NCBI GenBank assembly: GCA_016793245.1
Contig: JAEUHW010000012.1
Location: 1-64,000 of the forward strand
Origin: Planctomycetota bacterium
GTDB lineage: Bacteria; Planctomycetota; UBA1135; JADKAF01
Direction: 5' to 3'
Length of the DNA stretch: 64,000 nucleotides
Below the pieces are notes generated by a model. The model had not been told where the DNA came from and ran no database searches. It saw only the letters and a list, made by a program, of their open reading frames with translations. Every line of letters starts with the position of its first letter. Positions within the stretch are counted from its first letter, which is position 1. A program made the translations under genes and the position numbers. Shown here one piece after another: positions 1-9,856 of this stretch.

Positions 1-1785
1 CCGCGCAAAGGCCCCGATCTCCTTCGCGACGTGCGCCTTCAAGGCCTCGCGCATGGAGTCGAGCTTCGGCTCCTTGCTGTGCAGCGTGACGAACGCGGTG
101 ATCGCCTGCCCGGTGAGCGCGTCCGGTCGACCGACGACGGCGGCCTCGGCGACGGCCTCGTGCGAGACGAGCGCGCTCTCGATCTCCATCGTGGAGAGGC
201 GATGACCGGAGACGTTCATCACGTCGTCGACGCGCCCCAGGATCCAGAAGTAGCCGTCCTTGTCGCGGCGCGCGCCATCCCCGGTGAAGTACATCGTCGG
301 GAAGCGGCCGAAGTAGGTGTCGCGGTAGCGCTGATCGTCGTTGTAGACGGTGCGCAGCATGCTCGGCCACGGGCGCTTGATGACGAGCAGCCCGCCTTGA
401 TCCGGCGCGCAGGCTTCGCCCTTCTCGTTCACGACCTCGGGCTCGATGCCGAAGAAGGGCTTCGTCGCCGAGCCTGGCTTCGTCGCGGTGACGCCGGGGA
501 GCGGCGAGATCAGGATGCCGCCCGTCTCGGTCTGCCACCACGTGTCGACGATCGGACAGCGCTCCTTCCCGATCAGGCGGTGGTACCAGATCCAGGCCTC
601 CGGATTGATCGGCTCGCCGACGGTGCCGAGCAGACGCAGCGAGGAGAGATCGAAGCGCAGCGGATGTTCGTCGCCCCACTTCACGAAGGTGCGAATCGCG
701 GTGGGCGCCGTGTAGAAGACCGTCACGCGATGGCGCTCGATCATCTCCCAGAAGCGCCCCGGGTGCGGCGTGTTCGGCGTGCCTTCGTAGAGCAGGATCG
801 TGGCGCCGCACTGCAGCGGGCCGTAGACGATGTAGGAGTGCCCGGTGATCCAGCCGCAGTCCGCGGTGCACCAGTAGACGTCTTCGTCCTTCAGATCGAA
901 GACGGTGCGCGCCGTCATCTGCGTGTAGAGCAGATAACCGGCCGTCGTGTGCACGATGCCCTTCGGCTTGCCGGTGGTGCCGGAGGTATAGAGCGTGAAG
1001 AGCAGGTGCTCGCTGTCGACCGGCGTCGCCGGGCGCATGGGGAGCGAGCGCTCGACGAGCTCTTGCCACCAGTGATCGCGACCCGCGACCCAGCCCACGG
1101 GGTTCCCGCAGCGGCGCACGACGAGCACGCTCTGCACGCAAGGCGCCTGCGCGCACGCGGCATCGACCGCGGGCTTCAGCGGCAGCGGCGCGCCGCGGCG
1201 GAAGCCGCCGTCGGCGGTGATCACGAGCTTCGCCTGCGCGTCGAGGATGCGATCGCGCAGCGCCTCCGCGGAGAAGCCACCGAAGACCACGGTGTGCGCA
1301 GCGCCGAGGCGCGCGCACGCGAGCATCGCCACGACGATCTCGGGGATCATCGGCAGGTAGATCGCGACGCGATCGCCCTTCTCCACGCCGAGGGCCGCGA
1401 GCGCGTTGGCCGCCTTGCAGACCTCGCGGTGGAGCTGGAGATAGGTGTAGGTCCGCACCTCCCCCGGCTCGCCTTCCCAGATCAGCGCGGCCTTGTTGCG
1501 GCGCGGTCCCGCGAGGTGCTTGTCCAAGCAGTTCGCCGAGGCGTTCAACTGCCCGCCGAGGAACCAGCGCGCGTGCGGCGGCTGCCAATCGAGGACCTGC
1601 TCGAAGGGCTTCGACCACAGGAGATCCGCGCGCGCGCGTTCGCCCCAGAAGCCCTCCGGGTCCTCCACCGAGCGGCGATAGAGGGCGTCGTAGGCGGCTT
1701 CGCCGCCGACGTGCGCGGCGGCGGCGAACGCCGCGCTGGGCTCGAAGCGGCGCTCTTCCTTCAGCAGGGACTCGATGGTCGTCAT
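1..1785 (-). CDS. acs: Acetyl-CoA synthetase, AMP-forming (3' end outside window)
   Basis: Converts acetate, ATP and CoA to acetyl-CoA through an acetyl-adenylate in the cytosol. The first 595 codons are present. The frame is open to the left edge, so roughly the last 55 residues of a usual ~650-residue enzyme, including the C-terminal acetylation-lysine region, lie outside. The P-loop-like motif [11 protein letters not shown] (about residues 266-276) and the later motif WWQTETGG are intact, as expected for an active ANL-family enzyme. The start ATG at 1785 is preceded by a GGAAGAAG stretch. It begins 33 bp after the upstream lipoprotein gene on the same strand and may be co-transcribed with it. 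Confidence 0.97.
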   Translation of the reverse strand, partial: MTTIESLLKEERRFEPSAAFAAAAHVGGEAAYDALYRRSVEDPEGFWGERARADLLWSKPFEQVLDWQPPHARWFLGGQLNASANCLDKHLAGPRRNKAALIWEGEPGEVRTYTYLQLHREVCKAANALAALGVEKGDRVAIYLPMIPEIVVAMLACARLGAAHTVVFGGFSAEALRDRILDAQAKLVITADGGFRRGAPLPLKPAVDAACAQAPCVQSVLVVRRCGNPVGWVAGRDHWWQELVERSLPMRPATPVDSEHLLFTLYTSGTTGKPKGIVHTTAGYLLYTQMTARTVFDLKDEDVYWCTADCGWITGHSYIVYGPLQCGATILLYEGTPNTPHPGRFWEMIERHRVTVFYTAPTAIRTFVKWGDEHPLRFDLSSLRLLGTVGEPINPEAWIWYHRLIGKERCPIVDTWWQTETGGILISPLPGVTATKPGSATKPFFGIEPEVVNEKGEACAPDQGGLLVIKRPWPSMLRTVYNDDQRYRDTYFGRFPTMYFTGDGARRDKDGYFWILGRVDDVMNVSGHRLSTMEIESALVSHEAVAEAAVVGRPDALTGQAITAFVTLHSKEPKLDSMREALKAHVAKEIGAFAR

Positions 1786-1818
1786 GGGTGGATGACTTCT
1801 TCCACAGGCAGCCAGGGA

Positions 1819-4668
1819 TCAATCGGCGTCGGGTGAGAACTCGCGCTCGAGCGCATTGCCCGCGCGATCGCAGAGGCGCAGCATGCCGCGCCGCGGCGCG
1901 CTCGCCGCGTCGAAGCGCGCGCGGGCCTTGCGGCCTTCGATGGCGAAGCGCACGACGCCTCCGGCGCCATCGCTCCACGTCGCTTCGCGCAGCTCTTCGC
2001 TGGCCTCGAGGAGGACCTCCTGCGCGCCGCCCTCCTGCTTCGCGCGCTCGGTGCTCGCGAGTGCGGGTGGCAAGCGATCGTAGACGACGCGCAGCGTGGC
2101 CTCGCGCCAGCGCTGGGTTCGATCTCGAATGCCGAGCGCGATGGTGCGTTCGCCATCCTCGCCGGGAGGCCACGGCCACGCGAAGCTCCGCTCCTCGCGC
2201 GCGAAGAGCTCGCCCGCGGGATCGCGTGCATCGATCGCCAAGAAGTCCGGCAGCTCGATCGCTCGTCCGTCGAGCACGAGATCGAGCGGATAGCGCTCGA
2301 AGATCCCGACGCCGAGCACCGCGGGTGGACGGCGGCGCGCGGGATCGGGGAGCGGGTTCACGCACGCGCCGGGCGTCGTGTCGAAGAGGATGGCGGGCAC
2401 GGCGTTGTCGCGCAGCAGCTCGATCTGCACGAGATCGAGGATGCGCGCCGAGAGGTCCTGCAGCGCTTCGCCCTTCGCGATCTTGCAGTCCGGCCGATCC
2501 TCCGCCTTGTAGAGCGCGAAGCGCACGAGCGTTCGTCCGAAGCTCGATTCGCGCGCGCCGAGCGAGCGCAGGTCCAGCGCGACCTGGACCACATCGCCTG
2601 CGCGCGCGGCGAACACGCCGTCGGAGTAGCCCTCCAGACGCTCGTACGCGCCGGAGAGCACGAGCATCTCCACGCGGTAATCGCCGGGCGGCGCGTCGAC
2701 GCGCACGCGCACGGACTCCGAGGGGAACACGGAGACGCGGCGGCGGAGCACCGCATCGACCTTGGCGTCGACCGCGCGGAGCACCTCCCATTCGAAGCGC
2801 GGCACGGCGAGGTCGCCGGCGCACGAGGTCTCGATCGCGAGGCGCGCGGGTTTCGGCGCCGCGGCGAGCTCCGCGCGCCGCAGCGGCCCGAGCGCGGGCA
2901 AGGGCGGCAGCGCCTCGTCCACGGTGAAGCCGAAGCGGCGCTCCGCGCGACGACCGAGGCGATCCTCGATCGACGCCGTGACCTGCGTCAGCAGAGCGCC
3001 ATCGGCTCCGCGCGGCCACGCGAGCGAGAAGCCGCGCACGAGACGGCCCTGATTCGAGAGGCGCTGCTTCCCGATGTAGGAGCAACCGCTGTCGACGTAC
3101 TCGTGGTCGTCGAAGGGCCCCTCGAGCGTGCGGCCCGCCACGACGATCTGCCGCGGGAAGCGGCACAGCGCGCCGAGCTCGAGCAGCGGATCACCTTGCG
3201 CAGGAAAGCGCAGCTTGGCGCCCTCGCCGAGGGCCGCGTCGAGGGCCGGTGAACGATCATCGCGGTAGATCAGCACGCGATAGGTCTCGACCTTCGCGCT
3301 CGCCGCGAGCGCCGCGCGCGGACCGCTGGCCTGAGGCACGGTCCCGTCGGCGAGCGCCGAGCGAGGCCATACGCGCAGCTCGCACCAGCTCGTCGCGCGA
3401 CAGCGCTGCTCGTCGTCGTCGGTATCGGCGAGCGGGACCTCGAAATGCGCGAGCCCGCCCTCACCCGAGACGCTCAGGAGCTGGCGTCGCGTGCTCGCTG
3501 CGCCGAGCAGCGGAATCACTCCGTTCGCGTGCAGGAGCTCGGCGATGCGCGCTTCGCCGCGGTCGAAGCGGAAGCTGAGCAGCGCCTTTCCGCCCGTCGC
3601 GACGAGGCGATGCTGCAGCCGCGGCGTGCCTTCTTCGTCTTGCCCATCGAAGGTCCAGCGCGTGGGATCGCCCTCGCGCATCCAGCCTTCGAGGCGACCG
3701 CCCGCGCCGGGGCGGACGTCGTCGCGCACGAAGGGCACGCGCGCGCCGCCTTCGATGAACTGATAGCCGATCTCCACGGCTTCTTCGCGCCCGAGGCGAT
3801 CGGTGGCCCGCACGGGTACGGCCGGCGCGAACACCTCTCCGCGCCGCGGCCAGGGCACGAGTACGAGGCGCTCGTTGGCTTCCTGGCCCGAGCCCGGTTC
3901 GGGAAAGGCGCCCCAGAGCTCGCTCGGCACGGCCTTCCCGTCGACCTCCAGCCGATCGAGGAACGGCGTGCGGATGCGGAGCGGCAGCACGGGCTCGAGT
4001 CCACCGCTGCCAGCGACGAGTCGACCGCTCTCGAGCACCTCCGCGACGAAGTCGATCTTCGGCTGCTGCGTCACGACGTAGATCTCGGCGTCGCGGCGGA
4101 GCAGCGCCGCGGCGGAGAGTGCACGCCAGCGAGCGCGAAGGTCGACGGCACTCAGCTTGTCGTCGAAGAGCGTCTTCAGGCTCTCGTACGCGCTAGGTGC
4201 AAAGGCCCCGATCTCCACGCGCAGCGGTCGCGTTCCGCCGACCTTGCTCCACGTGCCATCGCTCGCCGGCACCTCGAGCTTCAAGCCCTGACCGCGCGGG
4301 ACCTCCTTCAGCTTGACCCAGCTCTTCTCGACTTCGGCGCCCGCGCGATCGGCGGGGAACGCGAGCGCGGCGAAGACGGTGGTCGCGCTCCCCCCGCGAA
4401 CGTCCAGGGCGAGGACGAGCTCCTTCTTCTCCTGCACCGCGGAATGCAGTCCACCGGCGCCGAGCCAATGGGAGCGCTTCCCGGCTCCGGACCAATCGCT
4501 GAGCACGACCTCCAGCGGCTGATCGGGTGCGGAGGGCGCGGGCGCCGCTCGTTTCGGCTGCGGCTCGTCCGAGCAAGCGGCGAGGGTGAGGGCGAGCAAC
4601 GCCGAGAGCGCGCGCCGCGACGCGGTCGCGTGAGGACGGAGGAAGCGGGCGGATCGCGAGAGGATCAT
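1819..4668 (-). CDS. Large putative lipoprotein of unknown function
   Basis: Encodes 949 residues. The frame stays open far upstream, but only as a shadow of the neighbouring radical SAM gene. The ATG at 4668 gives a clean lipoprotein signal: basic N terminus, hydrophobic stretch LLALTLAAC, then C as the predicted lipidated residue (about residue 32). After a short Pro/Ala-rich linker the protein reads as repeated beta-rich segments with scattered Cys (for example CRATSWCEL), with no family I recognise. By location it should sit in the outer membrane or periplasm. It lies 62 bp after a B12-type radical SAM gene and 33 bp before acs, so a shared transcript is likely. The function is unknown. 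Confidence 0.8.
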   Translation of the reverse strand: MILSRSARFLRPHATASRRALSALLALTLAACSDEPQPKRAAPAPSAPDQPLEVVLSDWSGAGKRSHWLGAGGLHSAVQEKKELVLALDVRGGSATTVFAALAFPADRAGAEVEKSWVKLKEVPRGQGLKLEVPASDGTWSKVGGTRPLRVEIGAFAPSAYESLKTLFDDKLSAVDLRARWRALSAAALLRRDAEIYVVTQQPKIDFVAEVLESGRLVAGSGGLEPVLPLRIRTPFLDRLEVDGKAVPSELWGAFPEPGSGQEANERLVLVPWPRRGEVFAPAVPVRATDRLGREEAVEIGYQFIEGGARVPFVRDDVRPGAGGRLEGWMREGDPTRWTFDGQDEEGTPRLQHRLVATGGKALLSFRFDRGEARIAELLHANGVIPLLGAASTRRQLLSVSGEGGLAHFEVPLADTDDDEQRCRATSWCELRVWPRSALADGTVPQASGPRAALAASAKVETYRVLIYRDDRSPALDAALGEGAKLRFPAQGDPLLELGALCRFPRQIVVAGRTLEGPFDDHEYVDSGCSYIGKQRLSNQGRLVRGFSLAWPRGADGALLTQVTASIEDRLGRRAERRFGFTVDEALPPLPALGPLRRAELAAAPKPARLAIETSCAGDLAVPRFEWEVLRAVDAKVDAVLRRRVSVFPSESVRVRVDAPPGDYRVEMLVLSGAYERLEGYSDGVFAARAGDVVQVALDLRSLGARESSFGRTLVRFALYKAEDRPDCKIAKGEALQDLSARILDLVQIELLRDNAVPAILFDTTPGACVNPLPDPARRRPPAVLGVGIFERYPLDLVLDGRAIELPDFLAIDARDPAGELFAREERSFAWPWPPGEDGERTIALGIRDRTQRWREATLRVVYDRLPPALASTERAKQEGGAQEVLLEASEELREATWSDGAGGVVRFAIEGRKARARFDAASAPRRGMLRLCDRAGNALEREFSPDAD

Positions 4669-4730
4669 GGTGCGGATTGTAGGCAGCGCGCGCGCGGGTT
4701 CCGAGAGGCTGGCGCCGGAGGAGTTCGCGT

Positions 4731-6110
4731 TCAGCGGGCTTCGAGGGCGCGCCAGCGCGCGAAGCGGCGCAGGAGGCGCGCGGGACGGAGGAGCTCCCGC
4801 CACAGGCGGCCGGGCCGCGAGTAGAACCGCCGGTAGGCCCGGCGGATCTCCGCGTCGATCTCCGCGGCGGAGAGGACGCCGTTGCCGCGCGGCGCATGGC
4901 GCGCGTCGCGCGCGATCAGCGGCTCGTTCGATGCCAGGGCCGCGGCGAGCGAGGTCCCGGGATAGGGTGTCGCCGCGCAGAACTGGGCGCTCTGCAGGTC
5001 GAGCCCGCGCGCGAGCTCGGCCGTGGCGCGCATCTCCTCGCGCGTTTCGCCGGGGAAGCCGAGCTGGAAGAAGCCGCGCGTCGCGATGCCGTGCGCGCGA
5101 CACCAGCGCAGCGCGCTCCGCGCAAGCTCGGGATCGGGCAGCTTGTCGCCGCAGAAGGCCTTCTGCAGGCGCCGCGACGCGGTCTCGATCCCGAACGAGA
5201 TGTGCTCGCAGCCGGCGCGCGCCATCCACGCGACGCGCTCTTCGTCGAGCACCTTGGGCGCGGTCTCGCATTGCCAGCGCAGCGGCAGCCGCCGCTCGGC
5301 GAGCGCGCGGCAGAGCGCGAGCGTGCGCTCGCGCGGGGCGCCGAAGAGCGGATCGCGGAAGACGACGCGCGGGATGCCGAGGGCCGCGATCTGCTCGAGC
5401 TCGCGCAGCACGTGCGCGAGCTCGCGATGGCGGAGCTGCTTCCCCTCCATCGCGACGTAGGCGCAGAACGCGCAGTCGATCGGGCAACCGCGCGAGAGCG
5501 CCGTCGTGGCGACGGGGCCGGGGACATCGGGCAAGCGATAGGACGCGTTCGGCAGGAGATCGCGCGCGGGCAGCGGCAAGGTAGAGAGCTCTCGCCACGG
5601 TGGCAGCGCCGCTCCGCTCGCGAGCTCGCCGCGCGCGTCGAGGCGCGCGCAACCCGCCGGCGGAGGCGCATCGATCGGCGCGCGATCTCCGTCGGCGTCG
5701 AGCCAAGCGCAGAGCGCGCTCTCCTCCTCGTCGATCAGCAACACGGCGCGCGGTGCGGCGCGCGCGAGCTCGAGGGCGCGCGTCCGCGCGATGCCGCCCC
5801 AGAGCACGAGCGGAGCTTCACCGGCGAGCTCGCGGGCGCGCGCGACCTCGCGTTCCCAATCGACCCAGGCGATCTGCGCGATCACCGCATCCCAGGGAGC
5901 GCCCTGCGGATCTCGCGCCGGAGCCTCTCCCGAGACGGTCTCGTCCGCGATCTGCACGCTTCGACCGCGCTCGCGCGCCAGCGCCGCGAGGAGCGCCGTG
6001 CGCGTCGGCGGATAGCGCAGCGCGGGATCGACCTCCATGCCGAAGCCCCCCATCAAATCGCGCGCGACGGCCGGGCCTTCACGCGCGCGAGGGACGAGCA
6101 GCAGCAGCAT
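4731..6110 (-). CDS. B12-binding-type radical SAM protein
   Basis: Encodes 459 residues. The N-terminal ~130 residues have the layout of a cobalamin-binding domain of the radical SAM B12 class (PPTRTALLAALARERG, then a hydrophobic strand and ADETV). The radical SAM cluster motif C209-x3-C213-x2-C216 (GCPIDCAFC) follows, with downstream segments typical of the TIM barrel (ISFGIETASRRLQKAF, FFQLGFPGET). Such proteins use a [4Fe-4S] cluster and SAM, often for methylations or ring chemistry; the substrate cannot be read from sequence. It lies 47 bp after pheT and 62 bp before the lipoprotein gene. The partner genes do not reveal a pathway. Confidence 0.85.
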   Translation of the reverse strand: MLLLLVPRAREGPAVARDLMGGFGMEVDPALRYPPTRTALLAALARERGRSVQIADETVSGEAPARDPQGAPWDAVIAQIAWVDWEREVARARELAGEAPLVLWGGIARTRALELARAAPRAVLLIDEEESALCAWLDADGDRAPIDAPPPAGCARLDARGELASGAALPPWRELSTLPLPARDLLPNASYRLPDVPGPVATTALSRGCPIDCAFCAYVAMEGKQLRHRELAHVLRELEQIAALGIPRVVFRDPLFGAPRERTLALCRALAERRLPLRWQCETAPKVLDEERVAWMARAGCEHISFGIETASRRLQKAFCGDKLPDPELARSALRWCRAHGIATRGFFQLGFPGETREEMRATAELARGLDLQSAQFCAATPYPGTSLAAALASNEPLIARDARHAPRGNGVLSAAEIDAEIRRAYRRFYSRPGRLWRELLRPARLLRRFARWRALEAR

Positions 6111-6157
6111 GGAGCGAGCGTCAGCGAGGGAGCGGAGATCGAATCACGTTCCGACTC

Positions 6158-8575
6158 TCACTCGCGCCGCAGCTCGGCGCCACGAGCTTCCAGCCCGCGC
6201 GCCAGCCGCTCGAGGAAGCGCGCGAGGTCCTTATCGCCCAGCGTGCGATCGGGAGAGAGCAGCTCGACGTGGAACGCGAGGGAGCGCCGCCCCGCTCCGA
6301 CGCTGGCCCCCTCGTAGACATCGAAGGGCTCGATCGTCCCGACCTGCGCGGGCTCCGCGGCGCGGATCAACTCCGCGATCTCCGCCGCGAGCAGCTCGCG
6401 AGGCGCCGCGACCGCGACGTCGAGCCGCGTGGCGGGGAAACGGGGCAAGGGCACATAGGTTCGTACCGCGTCGCGCGCGCCGAGCAACGCGCGGAGATCC
6501 AGGTCGAATAGCGCGGTCCCGGCTTCGACGCCGAGGGCCTGCAGCACGCGCGGATGAGCCTCCGCGATCAGGCCGAGCTCGCGGCCGCCGCGCAGGACGC
6601 GCGCGCAGCGCGCCGGATGCGCCCACGACGGCGTCGGCCCCACGAGCTTCGCGAACTCTAGCCTCGGAGCGTCGAGCCTGAGGCAGAGCTCTTCCAAGAC
6701 GCCCTTCAAGGCGAAGAAGGGGCCCGCCACGAGCTGCTTCGCACCTTCGGCGTCGCGCGCGCTGGCGAGCAGTCCCGCGAGCCAATGCCGCTCGCGCGGC
6801 TCGGAGCGCTCGTTCAGGTGCTCGAGCGCGTAGCCCTTACCGACTTCGAAGAGCGCGACCCGCGACTCGCGCCGCAGATTGTCGAGGAGGTTCGAGAGCA
6901 GGCTCGGCGGTCCTTCGCGGCGGATCCGCGACGCGTTGACCGCGATCGGGTTCAGCACTTCGACGTAGCGCGCGGGGTCCTCGCCGAGCGCGGCGAGCAC
7001 CTCGTCCGGAACGAAGCTGTAGTTCAGCGCTTGGCTGAAGCCGAGTGAGGCCATCACGTCCTCGGCGCGGCGGCGGAGCAGACGCTCCTCGTCGCGGTGC
7101 GGCGGAACGAGAGGCATCGCGTGCGGCACGGGGGCGATGTTGTCGTAGCCCACCATGCGCCCGACCTCTTCGACGAGGTCCTCGGCGATCGAGATGTCCT
7201 TCGTCGCGCGCCACGTGGGCACATCGACGGCGAACGCTCCGTGCTCCTCGCACACTTGGAAGCCCAAGCGCTCGAGGATGTTCACGATGCGCTCGTCGCC
7301 GATCGCTCCGCCCAGGCGCTTCCGCACGAACTCGCCGGAGAGCCGCACCATCTTCCCGGGGCGCTTCCAAGCACCTTCATCGGCGATCGCGGCCGAGACG
7401 CGCGCGTTCGGGCAGAGCTCGCGCGCGAGCGCCGCGAAGCGGTAGGCGGCGTCGAGCGCCTGCGTGGGATCGAGGCTCTTCTCGAAACGCGCCGACGCCT
7501 CCGTGCGCAAGGCGAGGCGCTGCGCCGTGCGGCGCACGGAGACCGCATCGAAGCAGGCGCTCTCGAGCAGGACACGCGTGGTCTCGGGGCCGATCTCCGT
7601 CGCGCCGCCGCCCATCACTCCCGCGATCGCGACGGGGGCATCGCCATCGCAGATCAACAGGTCATCGCGCGTGAGCTGGCGCTCGACGCCATCGAGCGTC
7701 GCCAGCCGTTCGCCGTCCTTCGCGCGCCGCACCACGATCCCCGCGGGCGAGAGCTTCGCCGCGTCGAAGGTGTGATTCGGCTGCCCGAGATCGAGCATCA
7801 CGAAGTTCGAGAGGTCGACCAGGTTCGAGATCGAGCGCTGCCCCACGGCGGCGAGCAGATAGCGGAGCCAACGCGGGCTGCGCTCGACGTGCACGCCCTC
7901 GAGGCTCAGCGCGACGTAGCGCGAGCAGCCGCGCTCGTCCTCGATGCGCACGCGATGCGCGGGCAGCGCTCCGCACGCGGGCTCGGGCGCGGGATACGCG
8001 CGCAGCTCGCGGGCGTAGATCGCGGCGAGCTCGCGCGCGAAGCCGTAGTGGCCCCAGAGATCCGGGCGATGCGTCACCGACTTGTTGTCGATCTCGATCA
8101 CCCAGTCGCTCGCCTCGGGCACCGCGTCCAGGAACTTCGCGCCCGCGCGAAGGCCGTCCTCCAGCACGAGGATCCCCGCGTTCTCGTCGGAGAGCCCGAG
8201 CTCCTTCTCGGAGCAGATCATGCCGAAGGATTCCGCGCCGCGGATCTTCGCCTTCTTGATCTCCAAGTCTCCGGGGAGCTGCGTGCCGATCGGCGCGAAG
8301 GCCACCTTCTGGCCCGCGCGCACGTTGGGCGCGCCGCAGACGACCTGCACGGCTTCGCCGGCGCCGAAGTCGACCTTGGTGAGCGAGAGCTTGTCCGCTT
8401 CGGGGTGCTTCGCGCAGCTCACGACGTGACCGATCACGACGCCTTCGATGCCGGCGCCGAAGCGGTGCAGACCTTCGGTCTCCGCAGTGCCCATCGTGAG
8501 ATCGAGCGCGATGCGCCGCGGCTCGAGCCCGGAGAGGTCCACGTATCGTCCGAGCCAATTCAGAGAGATCTTCAT
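6158..8575 (-). CDS. pheT: Phenylalanyl-tRNA synthetase beta subunit
   Basis: Encodes 805 residues, the usual bacterial length. With PheS it forms the alpha2-beta2 enzyme that charges tRNA-Phe. The start ATG at 8575 gives the family N terminus MKISLNWLGRYVDL; the longer open frame upstream is a shadow of pheS. In order the protein shows the EMAP/tRNA-binding domain (about residues 40-150, GHVVSCAKHPEADKL), the B3/B4 editing region, B5, the core domain, and the C-terminal ferredoxin-fold anticodon-binding domain (PRFPATRLDVAV onward). It starts 17 bp after the pheS stop, so the two are certainly one operon. Confidence 0.97.
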   Translation of the reverse strand: MKISLNWLGRYVDLSGLEPRRIALDLTMGTAETEGLHRFGAGIEGVVIGHVVSCAKHPEADKLSLTKVDFGAGEAVQVVCGAPNVRAGQKVAFAPIGTQLPGDLEIKKAKIRGAESFGMICSEKELGLSDENAGILVLEDGLRAGAKFLDAVPEASDWVIEIDNKSVTHRPDLWGHYGFARELAAIYARELRAYPAPEPACGALPAHRVRIEDERGCSRYVALSLEGVHVERSPRWLRYLLAAVGQRSISNLVDLSNFVMLDLGQPNHTFDAAKLSPAGIVVRRAKDGERLATLDGVERQLTRDDLLICDGDAPVAIAGVMGGGATEIGPETTRVLLESACFDAVSVRRTAQRLALRTEASARFEKSLDPTQALDAAYRFAALARELCPNARVSAAIADEGAWKRPGKMVRLSGEFVRKRLGGAIGDERIVNILERLGFQVCEEHGAFAVDVPTWRATKDISIAEDLVEEVGRMVGYDNIAPVPHAMPLVPPHRDEERLLRRRAEDVMASLGFSQALNYSFVPDEVLAALGEDPARYVEVLNPIAVNASRIRREGPPSLLSNLLDNLRRESRVALFEVGKGYALEHLNERSEPRERHWLAGLLASARDAEGAKQLVAGPFFALKGVLEELCLRLDAPRLEFAKLVGPTPSWAHPARCARVLRGGRELGLIAEAHPRVLQALGVEAGTALFDLDLRALLGARDAVRTYVPLPRFPATRLDVAVAAPRELLAAEIAELIRAAEPAQVGTIEPFDVYEGASVGAGRRSLAFHVELLSPDRTLGDKDLARFLERLARGLEARGAELRRE

Positions 8576-8592
8576 CCTCAGTCCTCCTCGGC

Positions 8593-9681
8593 TCAGCGGA
8601 ACTGCTGCAGGAAGCGCAGATCGCCGCCGGTCATCAGCCGGATGTCGCGGATGCCGTAGCGCAGCATGACGAGTCGCGAGAGCCCCAGGCCGAACGCGAA
8701 GCCCGACCATTGCGCGGGATCGATGCCGCCCGACCGCAGGACTTCGGGATGCACCAGCCCGCACGGGAGGAGCTCGATCCATCCGGAGTGCTTGCACACC
8801 GGGCAGCCCACGCCGCCGCAGAAGAGACAGCGGGCGTCGAGCTCGAAGCCGGGCTCGACGAAGGGAAAGTAGCCCGGGCGCAGGCGCACCTCGACGTCGC
8901 GGCGGAAGATCTCCCGCAGCAGCGTCTTCATGGCGTGGATGAGATGCGCGACGGAGATCTCGCGGTCCACGACTAGACCTTCCATCTGATAGAAGGTGTG
9001 CTCGTGACTCGCGTCGACCTGCTCGCAGCGGAAGACGCGTCCCGGCGCCACGATGCGGAGCGGCGGACCGAAGCGCTCCATCGCGCGCACTTGCACCGGC
9101 GAGGTGTGCGTGCGCAGCACGAGATCGCTCGCTCCGTCGGCGATGCGACCCGAGGGGTGCGCCGCCCCCGCCCGCGGATGACGCACGAAGAACGTGTCCT
9201 GCGTATCGCGCGCCGGATGGTGCTGCGGGATGTTCAGCGCGTTGAAGTTGTAGTGCTCGAGCTCGACCTCGGGGCCGTCGCAGATCGTGTAGCCCATCGA
9301 GGAGAAGATGTCCTCGAGCTCGCGCACGACGAGCGTCATCGGATGGAGAGCACCCGAGCTCGGGATGCCCATACGCGGCGCGGGCCCCGGCAGCGTCGGA
9401 TCGAAGCCGTCGTCGGCCAGCTCGCGCGCGAGCGCGGCGGCCTGCAGGGCCGCTCGGCGCTCGGCGAGCGCGCTCTCCAAGCGGAGCTTCAGCTCATTCG
9501 CCGCGGCGCCGACGACCGGGCGCTCTTCCTTCGAGAGCCCGCCCATGCCGCGCAGCACGAGCTGCAGCTCGCCCTTCTTGCCGAGAAACCCCTGCTCGAG
9601 CGCGAGCAGGTCCTCGAGCGTCGCCGCGCGGGAGAGCTGCTCCAGCGCACGCCCTTCGATCTCTTTCAGTTGATCGAGCAC
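8593..9681 (-). CDS. pheS: Phenylalanyl-tRNA synthetase alpha subunit
   Basis: Encodes 362 residues. Catalytic subunit of the Phe-tRNA ligase. It has an N-terminal coiled coil (about 1-90), then the class II core with motif 2 (RVFRCEQVDASHEHTFYQ) and motif 3 (GFAFGLGLSRLVMLRYG). A CxxC-type knuckle (CLFCGGVGCPVC) precedes motif 3, as in many bacterial PheS. The start codon is GTG at 9681, with GAGGAG immediately upstream; no ATG gives a better N terminus. It is followed at 17 bp by pheT and preceded, across a 175-bp spacer with a hairpin, by rplT. Confidence 0.97.
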   Translation of the reverse strand: MLDQLKEIEGRALEQLSRAATLEDLLALEQGFLGKKGELQLVLRGMGGLSKEERPVVGAAANELKLRLESALAERRAALQAAALARELADDGFDPTLPGPAPRMGIPSSGALHPMTLVVRELEDIFSSMGYTICDGPEVELEHYNFNALNIPQHHPARDTQDTFFVRHPRAGAAHPSGRIADGASDLVLRTHTSPVQVRAMERFGPPLRIVAPGRVFRCEQVDASHEHTFYQMEGLVVDREISVAHLIHAMKTLLREIFRRDVEVRLRPGYFPFVEPGFELDARCLFCGGVGCPVCKHSGWIELLPCGLVHPEVLRSGGIDPAQWSGFAFGLGLSRLVMLRYGIRDIRLMTGGDLRFLQQFR

Positions 9682-9741
9682 GACTCCTCACCCTGTCCTT
9701 CGAACCTGGCCCCCACGTCGGGGAATGCGGCGAAACGCAGA

Positions 9742-9771
9742 ACGGGACGCCCTCCGTGAAGGACGTCCCGT
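9742..9771 (-). terminator. Hairpin between rplT and pheS (attenuator or partial terminator)
   Basis: A perfect 8-bp inverted repeat, ACGGGACG at 9742-9749 with CGTCCCGT at 9764-9771, encloses a 14-nt loop that can form three further pairs (TCC/GGA). It sits in the 175-bp rplT-pheS spacer. On the minus strand it is followed only by TCTGCGTTT, so there is no good U-tract. It could thin out transcription before pheST or stabilise the upstream message. I looked for a T-box consensus (TGGNACCGCG) and did not see one. Confidence 0.45.
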
Positions 9772-9856
9772 CGACTGGCTCCGCGCAAAGCTGGGCGCGC
9801 GCGAAGCGCAGATGATCTCGGTCTCCGGCGGCCGCCGCGCGACCGCGAACGAACTC

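Noticed and set aside
1819-5706. Lipoprotein extended to 1295 residues by the longest open frame
   Set aside because: The extra 346 N-terminal residues are out-of-frame radical SAM sequence, and the lipoprotein signal begins only at ATG 4668.
9682-9856. T-box riboswitch before pheS
   Set aside because: No TGGNACCGCG core or specifier-loop layout was visible; only a simple hairpin was seen.
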